A stretch of DNA of 64,000 nucleotides from Yponomeuta sedellus (lineage: Eukaryota; Arthropoda; Insecta; Lepidoptera; Yponomeutidae): NCBI GenBank assembly GCA_934045075.1, contig OW203745.1, forward strand, positions 13,116,184-13,180,183. The letters run 5' to 3'. Shown piece after piece: positions 39,206-48,580 of the stretch; the first letter of the stretch is position 1, and the number at the start of each line of letters is the position of its first letter. The translations under genes were made by a program, and so were the position numbers. Under the pieces are notes generated by a model, which had not been told where the DNA came from, made no database searches, and was given only the letters and a program-made list of their open reading frames with translations.

Positions 39206-39889
39206 GTATCAACAATTATCAACAATACCTTTTATCCCTCGCCATGGACATAGAGCTCGCTGTATGGAGCCCGCTCGTCCTCTCTCTATTCAGACACGCT
39301 GAAGGCGCAACCTAAATCTCAAGAGCTCCCGATCGTACGAAGGGAAGCACGGTACCGACCGACCCAATAATATTTCGTTTACAGAAATTAATTTTACTTA
39401 CTAGCCTGCTTAGATGCTTAAGGTGTGATTCACTGGGTCATAAGCTCGTAACGCCCGGACGGATGAAGAAGCGTTGCAAAAGCAGCAGCAAGATGGACCT
39501 ACCACAGAACCAAAACAGACTTCCATTGCGGCCGATTTTGCGCCCTCAATACAAGCTCATCCATATTTTTCCCACTTTCTGTTGGACTCAGCTTCTTCAT
39601 AGTTTTAGGACGCCCTCTTTTTCGTTCAAGTAGGGCGCCATTTTAGAGTAATTTCAGATGGGTGGTAAGGAGCGAAGATTAAATCCTGGTGACTAAAACC
39701 AAGACGTGCCGGGACCGTGTGTCTTTCGAGTAAATCCTCTCAGTCGTAGCACGGTCGTGGTTCGGCCGGGGCCCCGACGGGCAGTCACAGTTATTTTACG
39801 CAGTGATTCGCCTAAACAAGCTCCACCACCGTGCCACGAAGGCCATACTCCCGAAATCATAAATGTCAGTCTAAACTAAAAACGTAATA
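39206..39889. other. GC-richer low-copy spacer
   Basis: 680 bp with locally high GC (39690-39790) and no repeat match. It has some ORF-free islands such as GGCCGGGGCCCCGACGGGCA. I looked for rRNA-like conserved cores and for an exon with splice sites and could support neither. Confidence 0.4.
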
Positions 39890-39950
39890 ACGTTTTGTTG
39901 AGTGCAAAATATTGTTGCATGCAAACAATATTTTGAACTCAACAAAACGT
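39890..39950. repeat. Hairpin with ~30-bp arms
   Basis: ACGTTTTGTTGAGTGCAAAA...TATTGTTGCATG faces CATGCAAACAATATTTTGAA...CTCAACAAAACGT: one mismatch and one inserted base. Virtually no loop. Confidence 0.8.
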
Positions 39951-40074
39951 CATAGAAAACGTCGGCAAAAAACACGTACGATCCAGGCTTCCCGTAATCC
40001 GCCAGTCCAGTAGGATCCGGCAAAATTTTGACCGACTCTAAGCCCGCAAAATGTATACGTAACATAACGTAACA

Positions 40075-40125
40075 GTTACATACAGGCACATACATTACTT
40101 CTGGCCCCACACTAGGATACCCTCC
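40075..40125 (-). repeat. SINE-I tail fragment
   Basis: GTTACATACAGGCACATACA and TTCTGGCCCCACACTAGGAT match the reversed end of SINE-I. A further piece (GTGGGAACCAGAAACAACGT) is at 40512. Confidence 0.6.
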
Positions 40126-40214
40126 CTGCGTTCCAAGATGCGATAAAATCGATTACCTACAGCGCGAATCCGGCCAAATTTAGTCGTCCCAAAGTATCTC
40201 GCACGGTATAGGGT

Positions 40215-40460
40215 TCTTATAAAACCTATTCAGAGGCTAAAAAATCCACCCATGCCGGGATTCGAACCCGCGTCCTCTGGCTATCCGTGCCAGCGCTCTT
40301 TCCAACTGAGCTAATGGGCGACTCACCGGCATCAGTGAAATTTCGAACCTCTTTATAATAATCTCTGTATTACGTACAGGCAGCGACATCTGGCTAAATA
40401 ATTTGCATCACTTGCAGCCCCGAGTACCTACTTTGCAGTTCTTATACCTACTGTACTTTT
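40215..40460 (-). repeat. SINE-G, near full length
   Basis: Reversed tail, head (GGTTCGAATCCCGGCATGGG read on minus) and leader (AACTGCAAAGTAGGTACTCG read on minus). Confidence 0.8.
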
Positions 40461-40566
40461 ATGGATTGGCACTGGAACCGATATCATAGCATCTCGGAAC
40501 ACATTCCCTGTTTCGTGGGAACCAGAAACAACGTCATCACAAACGTGGTCCCGATATTTCGGGATC

Positions 40567-40719
40567 CCAGTGCCTCTAATAATTCGCGATGCTCATACAT
40601 AGTTATAAATTAAACGGGTCAAATACGTAATTACCTTAATTCCCTTCGTTTCAGCAGCGTTGCTGTTGCCGTGGTCACGGCTAGACTGAAGTGGCGAGTA
40701 CAGAACTTTATAACAAATA
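40567..40719. repeat. MITE-P fragment, split by SINE-E
   Basis: AATTCGCGATGCTCATACAT, ATAAATTAAACGGGTCAAAT, ACGTAATTACCTTAATTCCC and GTTGCCGTGGTCACGGCTAG. It resumes after the SINE at ~40994. Confidence 0.6.
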
Positions 40720-40993
40720 TCGCCACTTGTGCTGTGTGGTGTCGGCCTACAGCACCAACCCAAATTCTTCCCACGGGTGCCGTAAAAGGCGACTAAGGGA
40801 CACAAACCGGGGGGCGGGCAGCAGCGCCCCCTGCAGTAAAATTCCACCAAACTGCGATCCCCGACCCGCACGCCCAGCGTGGGGATTATAGGCATTACCC
40901 CCCAATGATGGCACAACCTTGTGCTATGGCACTTATTAGGGGAGAGCTATGTCCAGCAGTGGACTAATATAGCCTGAAGAAGATTCGCCACTT
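40720..40993 (+). mobile_element. SINE-E, full length with 9-bp TSD
   Basis: Element 40729-40984 (256 bp) starts GTGCTGTGTGGTGTCGGCCT and ends AGTGGACTAATATAGCCTGA then AGAAG. TCGCCACTT flanks it at 40720-40728 and 40985-40993, proving one retroposition event and fixing the family boundaries. The last ~65 bp match the RTE LINE tail at 9330. No box A/B pair stands out, so the head's origin is unknown. Confidence 0.87.
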
Positions 40994-41431
40994 ACAACCG
41001 TTTAATATTATTACTATCACAGTGTCAACCTAGTGACCACCGTCAAGCCACAACTTGAACTACGGCAAGGCCCCGGCCTGTTATAATGTGGATAGACCTT
41101 ATACGAGTACGTACCGAGACAGGGAAAAGATTTGAATTTCCTTTTATAACTCTCCGAGATCATAAAATACCTGCCAAAACCAGCCGGAAGCGGTTTAATC
41201 AAACCCGCTAACCACTTTATTAACACGCTGGCTGATTTACCTGTCGCCTGCGAGCGAATTACGCGATTTGAAATCTCGCTGCCTTCTGTTCAGACACGAG
41301 TTTGAATATAAGTCCTTTCTATATATATATCTCTGTCTACATATCTTTATAATTCTCTCTAACATTAACAGTTAGTGTATGTTATTACTCCTATAAATAC
41401 GAATCATACATACATACATACTTATATACGT
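40994..41431. other. Low-copy spacer
   Basis: No repeat match. Contains short ATACATACATACATAC at 41407 at its end. Confidence 0.35.
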
Positions 41432-42092
41432 ACGGCATGTACCAATGACTTTGTTTAATTTCAAAGCTACGTGCATTTGCCAATTTGTAGTCGCAATACC
41501 ACACGCTAACGGTGAAGGAAAACATCGTGAGGAAACCCGCGACTAGGTTGGCTCCTCCCGTATTGACTAGTCTTTCCTGTGGGCTAGGCTGACTAAGCTG
41601 TCAGGATGGTATAGGTGCTGGGCAAGCCTGCACCATCTATACAGCGTCGGAGTGGTCCCTTCACCCATCTAGTGTGAGTGAAGATACCACTGGACGCTGT
41701 ACGCTGTATAAATCATCTCATTATGTACATGAAAAAAGGCCAATATTTTTATTATTGTTAATACATCCCCTATTTGATCGATGTATATTCACCTGGGACG
41801 TCCCTAACCAGCCCTTCCACTCACATTCGCAGTATCTATTTGTTTCGTCAATCTTGCTTCCTTCATCCTCTCCATATGTCCAAACCAACGCAACATTCCT
41901 TTCTCAATTCTAGTCACTACATCCTCTTTCAGTCCACAACGTTCTCTAATCAGACTATTGCATATCCTGTCATTCAAAGTAACACAACACATACTTCTCA
42001 GGGACCTAATTTTTCATTTCTAAATACGAATCAAAGGTGTAGTAAGTAAATAATTATAGTAATTACTAGCGCCCCACGGTGCTACCCACGGT
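41432..42092. repeat. Inverted duplication, arm 1
   Basis: SINE-F (41432-41755, plus), LINE-K (41756-42050, minus) and the first 27 bp of a Helitron 3' end (42066-42092). The reverse complement lies at 45966-46622 with only two differences over ~330 bp of the LINE-K part and more in SINE-F. Both arms share the odd SINE-F deletion GCACCATCTATACAGCGTCG and the duplicated GACGCTGTACGCTGTATA, so they are copies of one rearranged segment. Confidence 0.85.
41756..42050 (-). pseudogene. LINE-K, upstream part of the C-terminus
   Basis: Extends LINE-K upstream: MCCVTLNDRICNSLIRERCG, LKEDVVTRIEKGMLRWFGHM, ERMKEARLTKQIDTANVSGR before the frame breaks. RERCGLKxDVVTRxExGMLRWFGHxERM is a strongly conserved block of this LINE type. 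Confidence 0.75.
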
Positions 42093-42412
42093 TTCTCGAT
42101 TTTTCCATGGGAATAAGATATTTTCCCGCAGTAAAACGTAAAACGATCTCGCGCGACACATGCCGGAGTGGTCTGAGGTGGCACAAGACAGAAACATCTG
42201 GTCTGAGTTGGGGGAGGTCTTTGCCCAGCAGTGGGACACTAACGAGGCTACATTAAAAAAAAAGTAAAACGTAGCCTGTGTTTACCCAGGGTGTCAGCTA
42301 ACTCTGTACCAAAATTCATTAAAATCGCTTCAGCCGCTTAGACGTGAATAAGTAACAAACATTCACACTCACAAACTTTCGCCTTTATAATATTATTGTG
42401 ATGTGATGTGAT
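42066..42412 (-). mobile_element. Helitron (LEP1-like) carrying a LINE insertion
   Basis: CTAG at 42066-42069, hairpin-like CCACGGTGCTACCCACGG, core AATCGCTTCAGCCGCTTAGA and 5' end AAACTTTCGCCTTTATAATA (all read reversed). Interrupted at 42130-42273. Confidence 0.75.
42130..42273 (+). mobile_element. RTE-type LINE tail with 11-bp TSD
   Basis: Insert 42141-42262 encodes MPEWSEVAQDRNIWSELGEV, FAQQWDTNEATLKKK, the same end as 18505-18665. AGTAAAACGTA flanks it (42130-42140, 42263-42273). Only the last ~35 codons were copied. Confidence 0.85.
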
Positions 42413-42519
42413 ATGATGTGGTGTGATGTGACGGTAGCAATACCACTCGCTGACGGTGAAGCAAAACATGGTCAGGAAACCTGAGTGTTTTTGATGACAT
42501 TTTCTAGATTTATATTATG

Positions 42520-42768
42520 AAGATGTTTGGAATTAAAGCCAGTTCAATACACGAGTTCCAAGTTCTAGAAAAATATGTAAAATCTTTTAGCTAAGTATCA
42601 AAAGACAAAAATATGAAAAAACTGAGCTTAAAGTTTATTTTTCTAAAACGCTCCAGATTTTGAAATGGACAACTAATTAATGTTTAACTTTCATTAAGTC
42701 ACAGTAGCTGTGACACAGATACTGTTTCTGTATTACTTTGAATAAAATACTTTGATTTGATTTGAAAG
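42520..42768 (+). repeat. LINE-M 3' UTR
   Basis: GGAATTAAAGCCAGTTCAAT, TTTTGAAATGGACAACTAAT, CTTTGAATAAAATACTTTGA. Diverged. Confidence 0.6.
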
Positions 42769-42827
42769 AGTTTAACCCTTATTGAATAGATATTGCGGTC
42801 ATTTAGATTTGGTGCAAGCCGGCCTTC

Positions 42828-42890
42828 GATAGATAGATAGAGAGATAGAGAGATAGATAGATAGATAGATAGATAGATACATAGAAAGAT
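42828..42890. repeat. (GATA)n microsatellite
   Basis: GATAGATAGATAGAGAGATAGAGAG followed by eight near-perfect GATA units; imperfect ends. Confidence 0.85.
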
Positions 42891-43740
42891 AATATGCAAA
42901 TTCGTATGTCTTGCTCCCACAAATCAGGATAACCCCAAGAAATGGAAGCGAATTCTTAACCCCATTTTAGCGCAGCGTGCTACTTAGGAACGCATCGATC
43001 AAAGTCACCTTCAAAGGGGACCGCCGAATGAATAAATAATCTACAATATTCCGTGCTTTGCATCGATTTTGCACACAACAGCTTTGCTGGTACGATGTTT
43101 GGCTAGTGTTAATAGACTGGCAGTGTGTAACGGTGCAAACCTCTTCACACCATTTTTATTCTTTTTTCTATTTATCATTTTCAAATATTTAAATTACGTC
43201 GCACATTATCCGATGACGCATTGGGGAAAAGACAGGGGTAGAAATAATAATCTAAGATACTTACAACATTTACAAAATTTTATTTACAAAAAGAAAGAAG
43301 TGGGTTGTGGGAAAAAAGTAAGTTCGTGCCCTACACCAGTTAGTTTGGTTCAGTTCACGCTGCCGATAGGTAGTTCCCTAGGCTGGATGTGATGACGCGC
43401 CGTGCCGCCTCGATAGCGGCGTAGAAGGCCGGCGCTGATCCCTCCGGGAAGCCACACCAGGGCTAGGCTAGATAGTAGTGGCGGCAGTCGATGCTGGAAT
43501 CGATGTCCAGTATTAAAATATGGCCACCACAATGCCCTTGTGCATCGCCACCCAAACCGGAAAGCACCAGAAAGGAGTTTGAAGGTGGCGGCGGTACACT
43601 AAAATAGGCAGAATGGTGGATAGCGCACATGCAAAGCCTTACCATGAATAATATTTACTCATATAAGAGAAATATACAGGAACACACGTACAATTTATTA
43701 ATAAATAGAAACAGACAATTAATTGTTTACACTCATTACA
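42891..43740. other. Low-copy spacer with a GC-rich core
   Basis: 850 bp without a repeat match. 43370-43480 is GC-rich and on the minus strand one frame reads FPEGSAPAFYAAIEAARRVI, SSLGNYLSAA and stop. I do not recognise it. It could be an unlisted LINE end or a decayed exon. Confidence 0.4.
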
Positions 43741-43955
43741 CTATTTTTATTTTTAATGCACTAACCCGTGCTAAGGAACAAATTTAAAAACCTATTTAGA
43801 GGCTAAAAATTTCACCCATGCCGGGATTCGAACCCGCAACCTCTGGCTATCCGTACCTCTGGTACCTCTGGTACGGATAGCCAGAGGTTGCGGGTTCGAA
43901 TCCCGGCATGGGTGAAATTTTTAGCCTCTAAATAGGTTTTTAAATTTGTTTACAC
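43741..43955. repeat. 174-bp near-perfect palindrome of two SINE-G copies
   Basis: Arms 43777-43857 and 43870-43950 are 81-bp exact inverted copies. The 12-bp centre TCTGGTACCTCT is itself palindromic at GGTACC. Each arm holds the SINE-G anticodon arm, box B and tail; box A is lost from both, and the copies meet in the anticodon arm. The minus copy keeps its full TAATGCACTAACCCGTGCTA end on the left; the plus copy is cut after TTAAATTTGTT. Confidence 0.92.
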
Positions 43956-44623
43956 TCACCCAAAGGCGGGGGCAAAGGATCGCAGACAAGAAAATATTAG
44001 TCTTGTAAAAAAATATTGATTAAAAAATGGCCGCTAGGGCGGTTGGAGACTGGCGGCGTAACAGAGCGCACAACCAACTCCTTCCGTGGTCAAATTTCAA
44101 TGAGCTGCGAGAGCCGAGATGAGTGAGTGAAAAAAATAACTGAATGAAAGTATTGAATGAGTGATTTCCACAGATAATCACTCATTCAAGGAGAGCTAAA
44201 AATAGTGGCCAAGAACGAGCAAAAGAAGAAAATAAAATGAAAATAATAATTTTGTGAAACGTAAAACGCGAAGTTGGAAAATAGAAAAATATTAATTTTA
44301 GTAGCGGATTTCCTTAAAAATAAATAACGCTACACCGATTTCCCTCATTTTTCATCATTACTACTTTACCCTTCGACCAGATCTGACTAATTTACTTGCT
44401 TATCCGTTTTTATCCAGTTTTCTGTTTTATTGTAAAATATTATTACCTACATATCTACAAATAAAGCCACAATTGAAATCGAGCCAGTGTTTATTATTAT
44501 TTGTAAAGAATATACAACGTTCCAAGTGGAGGTTGATAAAGGAAGATGGCAAACAACATTGGCCAATTTCGGGATTGAGAATTTCGCTAAGTAAATGTTT
44601 TACTGTAATGCTGTCTGTCTCTA
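43956..44623. other. Low-copy spacer
   Basis: No repeat match or coding frame; purine-rich at 44190-44300. Confidence 0.4.
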
Positions 44624-44700
44624 AAGCGCTCGTGGCCTAGTCAAACCGAGTGATTGGAATCAATCACTTGAGTTAAGCAACAACAGCCGCGGTCAGGTGA
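44624..44700 (+). repeat. 5S-SINE A, head only
   Basis: AAGCGCTCGTGGCCTAGTCA to GTTAAGCAACAACAGCCGCG and GTCAGGTGA. It ends where SINE-I begins. Confidence 0.8.
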
Positions 44701-44765
44701 ACGACGACATCACAAACATGTAAACATCCAAGACCTGGGTTTTTTTGTCTCCAGCCGGGATCCGT
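44701..44765 (-). repeat. SINE-I fragment
   Basis: GACATCACAAACATGTAAAC, CAAGACCTGGGTTTTTTTGT, CCAGCCGGGAT: the middle of SINE-I reversed, cut inside box B. Confidence 0.7.
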
Positions 44766-44778
44766 TTTAATATTTTTG

Positions 44779-45133
44779 AAGAGCTCGTGGCCTAGTCGAC
44801 CCGAGTGATGGGAATTAATCACTTTAGTTAAGCAAAAACAGGCCAGATGCAGAATGGGTTATCGTCGCGTGACTACCGCTAGTGGCATTTTCACGAGCGC
44901 TTCCGTGCTTTGCAAGGCACGCTAAGCCATCGGTGCTCGCTGTCATGTAATGACAGTCGTTAAGTCATGTCACAGGTCTTATGGGCGGCTTGATAACTTC
45001 TAACAGTAAGGCCCGCCACTGACTTACACTCCTCCACCAACCCGGACTTGGTCCTCATGGTGCCTAACCTTCCTACGGTGCAGGAAGATACCCGTGCTCC
45101 AGCAGTGGGAACCTACAAGGGTTGATATCGACA
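44779..45133 (+). repeat. 5S-SINE A, near full length
   Basis: AGCTCGTGGCCTAGTCGACC through GCAGTGGGAACCTACAAGGG and TTGATATCGACA. Missing GTGGAGTATGG near the 3' end. Confidence 0.82.
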
Positions 45134-45470
45134 TTTTTTGCGAGCGATAGATAAAATACGACACCCGGCAGGCCGCGTAAAATTAACGAGGCTCCTTTGT
45201 TTCGAAAAACTTATTTGTATTTCGCGTGGGCCGCCAGTGTGTGACAGGATTTAATAGCCGACACAATTTATCCCCGACACGGGGACTTAAGGCGAATCGC
45301 TCCCCCAGGAGGGAAGCGTGAAGTGTCCTCCGTAAACTTTGCTACACTTTGTCTCCGAAGACGCGGTAGTCTCTACAACGAATTAGTGGACGAATTAATG
45401 GTAAAACGAATGGTTCTTGTGTGATTTTGTTGTTTTTGTTTACACAATGTACAATTTTGCACGCGGGATT
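45134..45470. other. Low-copy spacer
   Basis: No repeat match and no coding frame. Confidence 0.35.
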
Positions 45471-45552
45471 CTTCTTCTCCGTTGTCCCTTTACTCTTCCG
45501 AGGAGTCTGGTGCTGACAAAAGGGCTTTCCATTTATCTCTCTTCATGGCCAG
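45471..45552 (-). repeat. RTE-like LINE tail
   Basis: Minus strand reads MKRDKWKALLSAPDSSEE, stop, then an AAGAAGAAG-like end. DRxKWKALxxAPxxxEE is a typical terminal motif of such LINEs; short and tentative. Confidence 0.5.
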
Positions 45553-45730
45553 AAGCGCCTGTGGCCTAGTGGAACTGAGCGATTGGAATCAATCACTTGG
45601 TTTAGGCAACAAAGATGCGGTCAGGTATTAGGGTGACCATTCCGTGACTACCGCTAGTGGGATTTTTTCCGAGTGCTTTCGTACTTCGCAAGGCACGTTA
45701 GGCCATTGGTGTTGGCTGTAATGTAATGAT
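45553..45730 (+). repeat. 5S-SINE A, 5' half
   Basis: AGCGCCTGTGGCCTAGTGGA to GTTGGCTGTAATGTAATG. Box C is damaged (TTAGGGTGACC). Confidence 0.78.
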
Positions 45731-45774
45731 ATTTCTCTATGATTCGTGATACTCATACATTAATAATTAATTAA

Positions 45775-45965
45775 TGGCCTTTCGCATCTACTTAATGAGA
45801 CGATTTATACAGCGTCTAGCGGCATCTTCACTCACACTAAATCGGTGAAGGGACCACTCCAACGCTGTAGTGCCTGAAACATGGTTTTATAGATGGTGTA
45901 GGCTTGCCCAGCACCTATACCATCCTGACAGCTTAGTCGGCCTAGCCCACAGGAAAGACTGGTCA
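45775..45965 (-). repeat. SINE-F, 3' half
   Basis: GCATCTACTTAATGAGACGA to GCCCACAGGAAAGACTGGTC. Unlike the duplicated SINE-F next door it keeps the GTGCCTGAAACATGGTTTTA segment, so it is an independent copy. Confidence 0.75.
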
Positions 45966-46622
45966 GCACCGTGGGTAGCACCGTGGGGCGCTAGTAATTA
46001 CTATAATTATTTACTTACTACACCTTTGATTCGTATTTAGAAATGAAAAATTAGGTCCCTGAGAAGTATGTGTTGTGTTACTTTGAATGACAGGATATGC
46101 AATAGTCTGATTAGAGAACGTTGTGGACTGAAAGAGGATGTAGTGACTAGAATTGAGAAAGGAATGTTGCGTTGGTTTGGACATATGGAGAGGATGAAGG
46201 AAGAAAGATTGACGAAACAAATAGATACTGCGAATGTGAGTGGAAGGGCTGGTTAGGGACGTCCCAGGTGAATATACATCGATCAAATAGGGGATATATT
46301 AACAATAATAAAAATATTGGCCTTTTTTCATGTACATAATGAGATGATTTATACAGCGTACAGCGTCCAGTGGTATCTTCACTCACACTAGATGGGTGAA
46401 GGGACCACTCCGACGCTGTATAGATGGTGCAGGCTTGCCCAGCACCTATACCATCCTGACAGCTTAGTCGGCCTAGCCCACAGGAAAGACTGGTCAATAC
46501 GTGCGGAGCGAACTAAGACGCGGGTTTCCTCTCGATGTTTTCCTTCATGTTAGTGTGTGGTATTGCGACTACATATTCGCAAATGTACGTAACTTTGAAA
46601 TTAAACAATGTCATTGGTACAT
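45966..46622. repeat. Inverted duplication, arm 2
   Basis: Mirror image of 41432-42092: Helitron 3' end (45966-45994, ...GGGGCGCTAG), LINE-K (46010-46300, plus, ERMKEERLTKQIDTANVSGR) and SINE-F (46305-46622 and beyond, minus). Unlike arm 1 the SINE-F continues into its tRNA-like head to ~46695. Only 29 bp of the Helitron are present. Confidence 0.85.
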
Positions 46623-46695
46623 GTCCACACTCGGGATCGAACCTAGGTCTCTCGCTTGCGAGTCCATGGTTCCACCCACTGAGCTACCATCGCTC
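46623..46695 (-). repeat. SINE-F head
   Basis: Box B GGTTCGATCCCGAGTGTG and box A GGTAGCTCAGTGGGTGGAAC on the minus strand; completes the SINE-F of arm 2. Confidence 0.75.
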
Positions 46696-46734
46696 AGCGG
46701 GTAGAACTCATACATAGTTATTTATTAAACGGGC

Positions 46735-46917
46735 CATCATGTAGTGGCAATCATTAAGCCAAGATACCTTTTTAAGCCGCCCGGCTTGATATAGTCTAAC
46801 AGTATTATCTATCAATCCTCCACCAACCCGCTCTTGGCTCCAGTGATGGGGTATGACCTACGCTTCCTGCGATGCAAGAAGAGCCCCTGCTTCAGCAGTG
46901 GGAACATACAAAGAGTT
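46735..46917 (+). repeat. 5S-SINE A, 3' half
   Basis: ATGTAGTGGCAATCATTAAG to GGAACATACAAAGAG; the central GGCGGCTTGATAACTTCTGA region is scrambled. Confidence 0.7.
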
Positions 46918-47354
46918 TTTTCCTAGCTGGCTGGAATTGGTTAGGGATGGTAGCTCTAGCCAAGTTACTCTCTTCTCTTTTGTCTCAGAGAGAACGGATG
47001 TCTCCCACGTCTGTAACGGTCTTCCGGGTCGTCGTGAGCCTTTGGCGGGTCGAGAGCCACCTTCGGGATGTGATGATCGGGTCTTCGAAGGGTATGCCCC
47101 AGCCATCGTTTGCCTATTTCCAGCAGCGGACAAGTATGGGCTGATTGATTGGAAGCCGTATATTAAAGGTACCTCGGGCTAGAATAAATATGAGGGCGTG
47201 CATTCTCATTAATATAATTTTTCAGAGTCAGTGTCCCGAAAGGGAATTTATATATAATAATATAATAACAAATAAACTTGCTGAGTGTGTGCGTATGTGA
47301 ATATACACGCACGCACATAACCACACATAAACAGACTCATTATCTAGTGTATCG
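46918..47354. other. Low-copy spacer
   Basis: 46950-47160 is GC-rich. On the minus strand GSRRPGRPLQTW hints at a LINE tail (GRPxxxW), but the following residues do not match RTE or LINE-K. Unassigned. Confidence 0.4.
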
Positions 47355-47457
47355 TTATCAATCCTTGTATGTCCCCACTGCTGGGGCACGGGTCTCTTCC
47401 TGCATCGCAGGAAGGTTAGGCCATACTCATCCACGGGGGCCAAGTCCGGGTTGGTCT
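47355..47457 (-). repeat. 5S-SINE A, 3' end
   Basis: Reversed CCAACCCGGACTTGGCCCCC to GCAGTGGGGACATACAAGGA and TTGATAACGAT. Confidence 0.8.
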
Positions 47458-47704
47458 AGTCTATGTGGTTTACTAATTATTTTAATAAATAATGAATAAC
47501 TTTGTCACTTTGCCGAAGAGAATGCCTGCTCTTACCGAACTTTGTAACTAAACAACCAGCCAGGCGTTACTTAGTTGACGCTTTATCAACTACAATGTGT
47601 TTTAGTTGTCTGTTCTGTTTCTGAAATTATTTATGCCTGTTCAGTAATATTTGGGCATGTGATATATAGTTCGGCCTAAATATCTTTTCAAGGACAAAGA
47701 GAAG
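47458..47704. other. Short spacer
   Basis: No repeat recognised. Confidence 0.3.
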
Positions 47705-47815
47705 ATAGCGGTGCGGTAGAACACCGGCTTCTTAATCGGGAGCCCGTAGGTTCGAATCCCGGCATATACCTACGATGAATTTGTTTTCTGAGTTAAGTGT
47801 ATTTTGCGAAGTTAT
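47705..47815 (+). repeat. tRNA-headed SINE relic
   Basis: AGCGGTGCGGTAGAACACCG (weak box A) and AGGTTCGAATCCCGGCATAT (strong box B), then TTTGTTTTCTGAGTTAAGTG as in the SINE-F' body. Confidence 0.6.
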
Positions 47816-47824
47816 AATAGCAAT

Positions 47825-48045
47825 TTTGAAAAAACCTTTTTAGTGGCTAAAAATTCTACCCATGCCGGGACTCGAACCCGCAACCTCTGGCTATCTGTGC
47901 CAGCGCTCTTTCCAACTGAGCTAATAGGCGACTCACCGGCATCAGTGAAATTTCGAATCTTTTTACAATATTCTCTGTTTTACGTACATGCAGCGACATC
48001 TGGCTGAAGTAATTTGGCATGGGTGGAATTTTTAGCCTCTAACCG
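47825..48045 (-). repeat. SINE-G with plus-oriented tail piece
   Basis: Reversed SINE-G to ~48015, then GGCATGGGTGGAATTTTTAG and CCTCTAA in plus orientation, echoing the foldback copies. Confidence 0.72.
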
Positions 48046-48168
48046 GCCGTCCCCAGACATACGGTGTGCCTGGCGGGAAACTTTCCCCTTATAGTGGAAG
48101 AGCACGATCACCCTATAGTGGTGGCCGTCGACAGAACATTGTCAACATTCATTTCAAAAAGTGTAATT

Positions 48169-48254
48169 AAGCTATGTACTGACTAACATTACGAGGTGTA
48201 CTCGTAAATGTTACAGCACGAGTACACCTCGTAACATTAGTCAGTACATAGCTT
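48169..48254. repeat. 86-bp hairpin, 37-bp arms
   Basis: AAGCTATGTACTGACTAACA...TTACGAGGTGTACTCGT, 12-nt loop, ACGAGTACACCTCGTAACAT...TAGTCAGTACATAGCTT, with two mismatches. No second copy in the window. Confidence 0.88.
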
Positions 48255-48284
48255 TAAGTTAAGTGGTCCCTACATTAGTTGTGT

Positions 48285-48580
48285 TCTTCTTCTTCAGACT
48301 GTATTACGTAGTCCACTGCTGGACATAAACCTCCCTTAATGAGCGGCATAGCGCCCTGTCTTCAGCTTGCCGCATCCAGCATCTACCGGCAGTTTTTCGC
48401 AGATCGTCATCCCACCTGGTTGGAGAGCGTCCTACACTACGTTTGCCGAGTCGCGGTCTCTACTCACGTACACGTTTACTCCAACGGTTGTCGGTTCTTC
48501 GCCAATTATGGCCAGCCCACTGCCACTTCAGCTTTAGATTCTCTGAGCTATGTCGATAACTTTGGTTCTCTGTACATTAG
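48285..48580 (-). pseudogene. RTE-type LINE, C-terminus and 3' tail
   Basis: Sister of 9330-9660 with the same motif order (KWQWAGHN, RVRETATRQT region, ALSNQVG, then GLCPAVDYVIQSEEEEHN-like ends in alternate frames). Three-prime tail CTGAAGAAGAAG. More decayed than the 9330 copy and truncated at ~48580. Confidence 0.75.

Noticed and set aside
39690..39790. rRNA fragment in a GC-rich stretch
   Set aside because: No block matched conserved 18S/28S cores that I could recall with confidence.
43741..43955. Two independent SINE-G insertions
   Set aside because: Exact identity of both 81-bp arms and their meeting point inside the anticodon arm make a single event much more likely.
46950..47160. 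RTE LINE tail (GRPLQTW)
   Set aside because: The motif is too short and the following WxxxAxDRxxW pattern is absent, so it was left unassigned.
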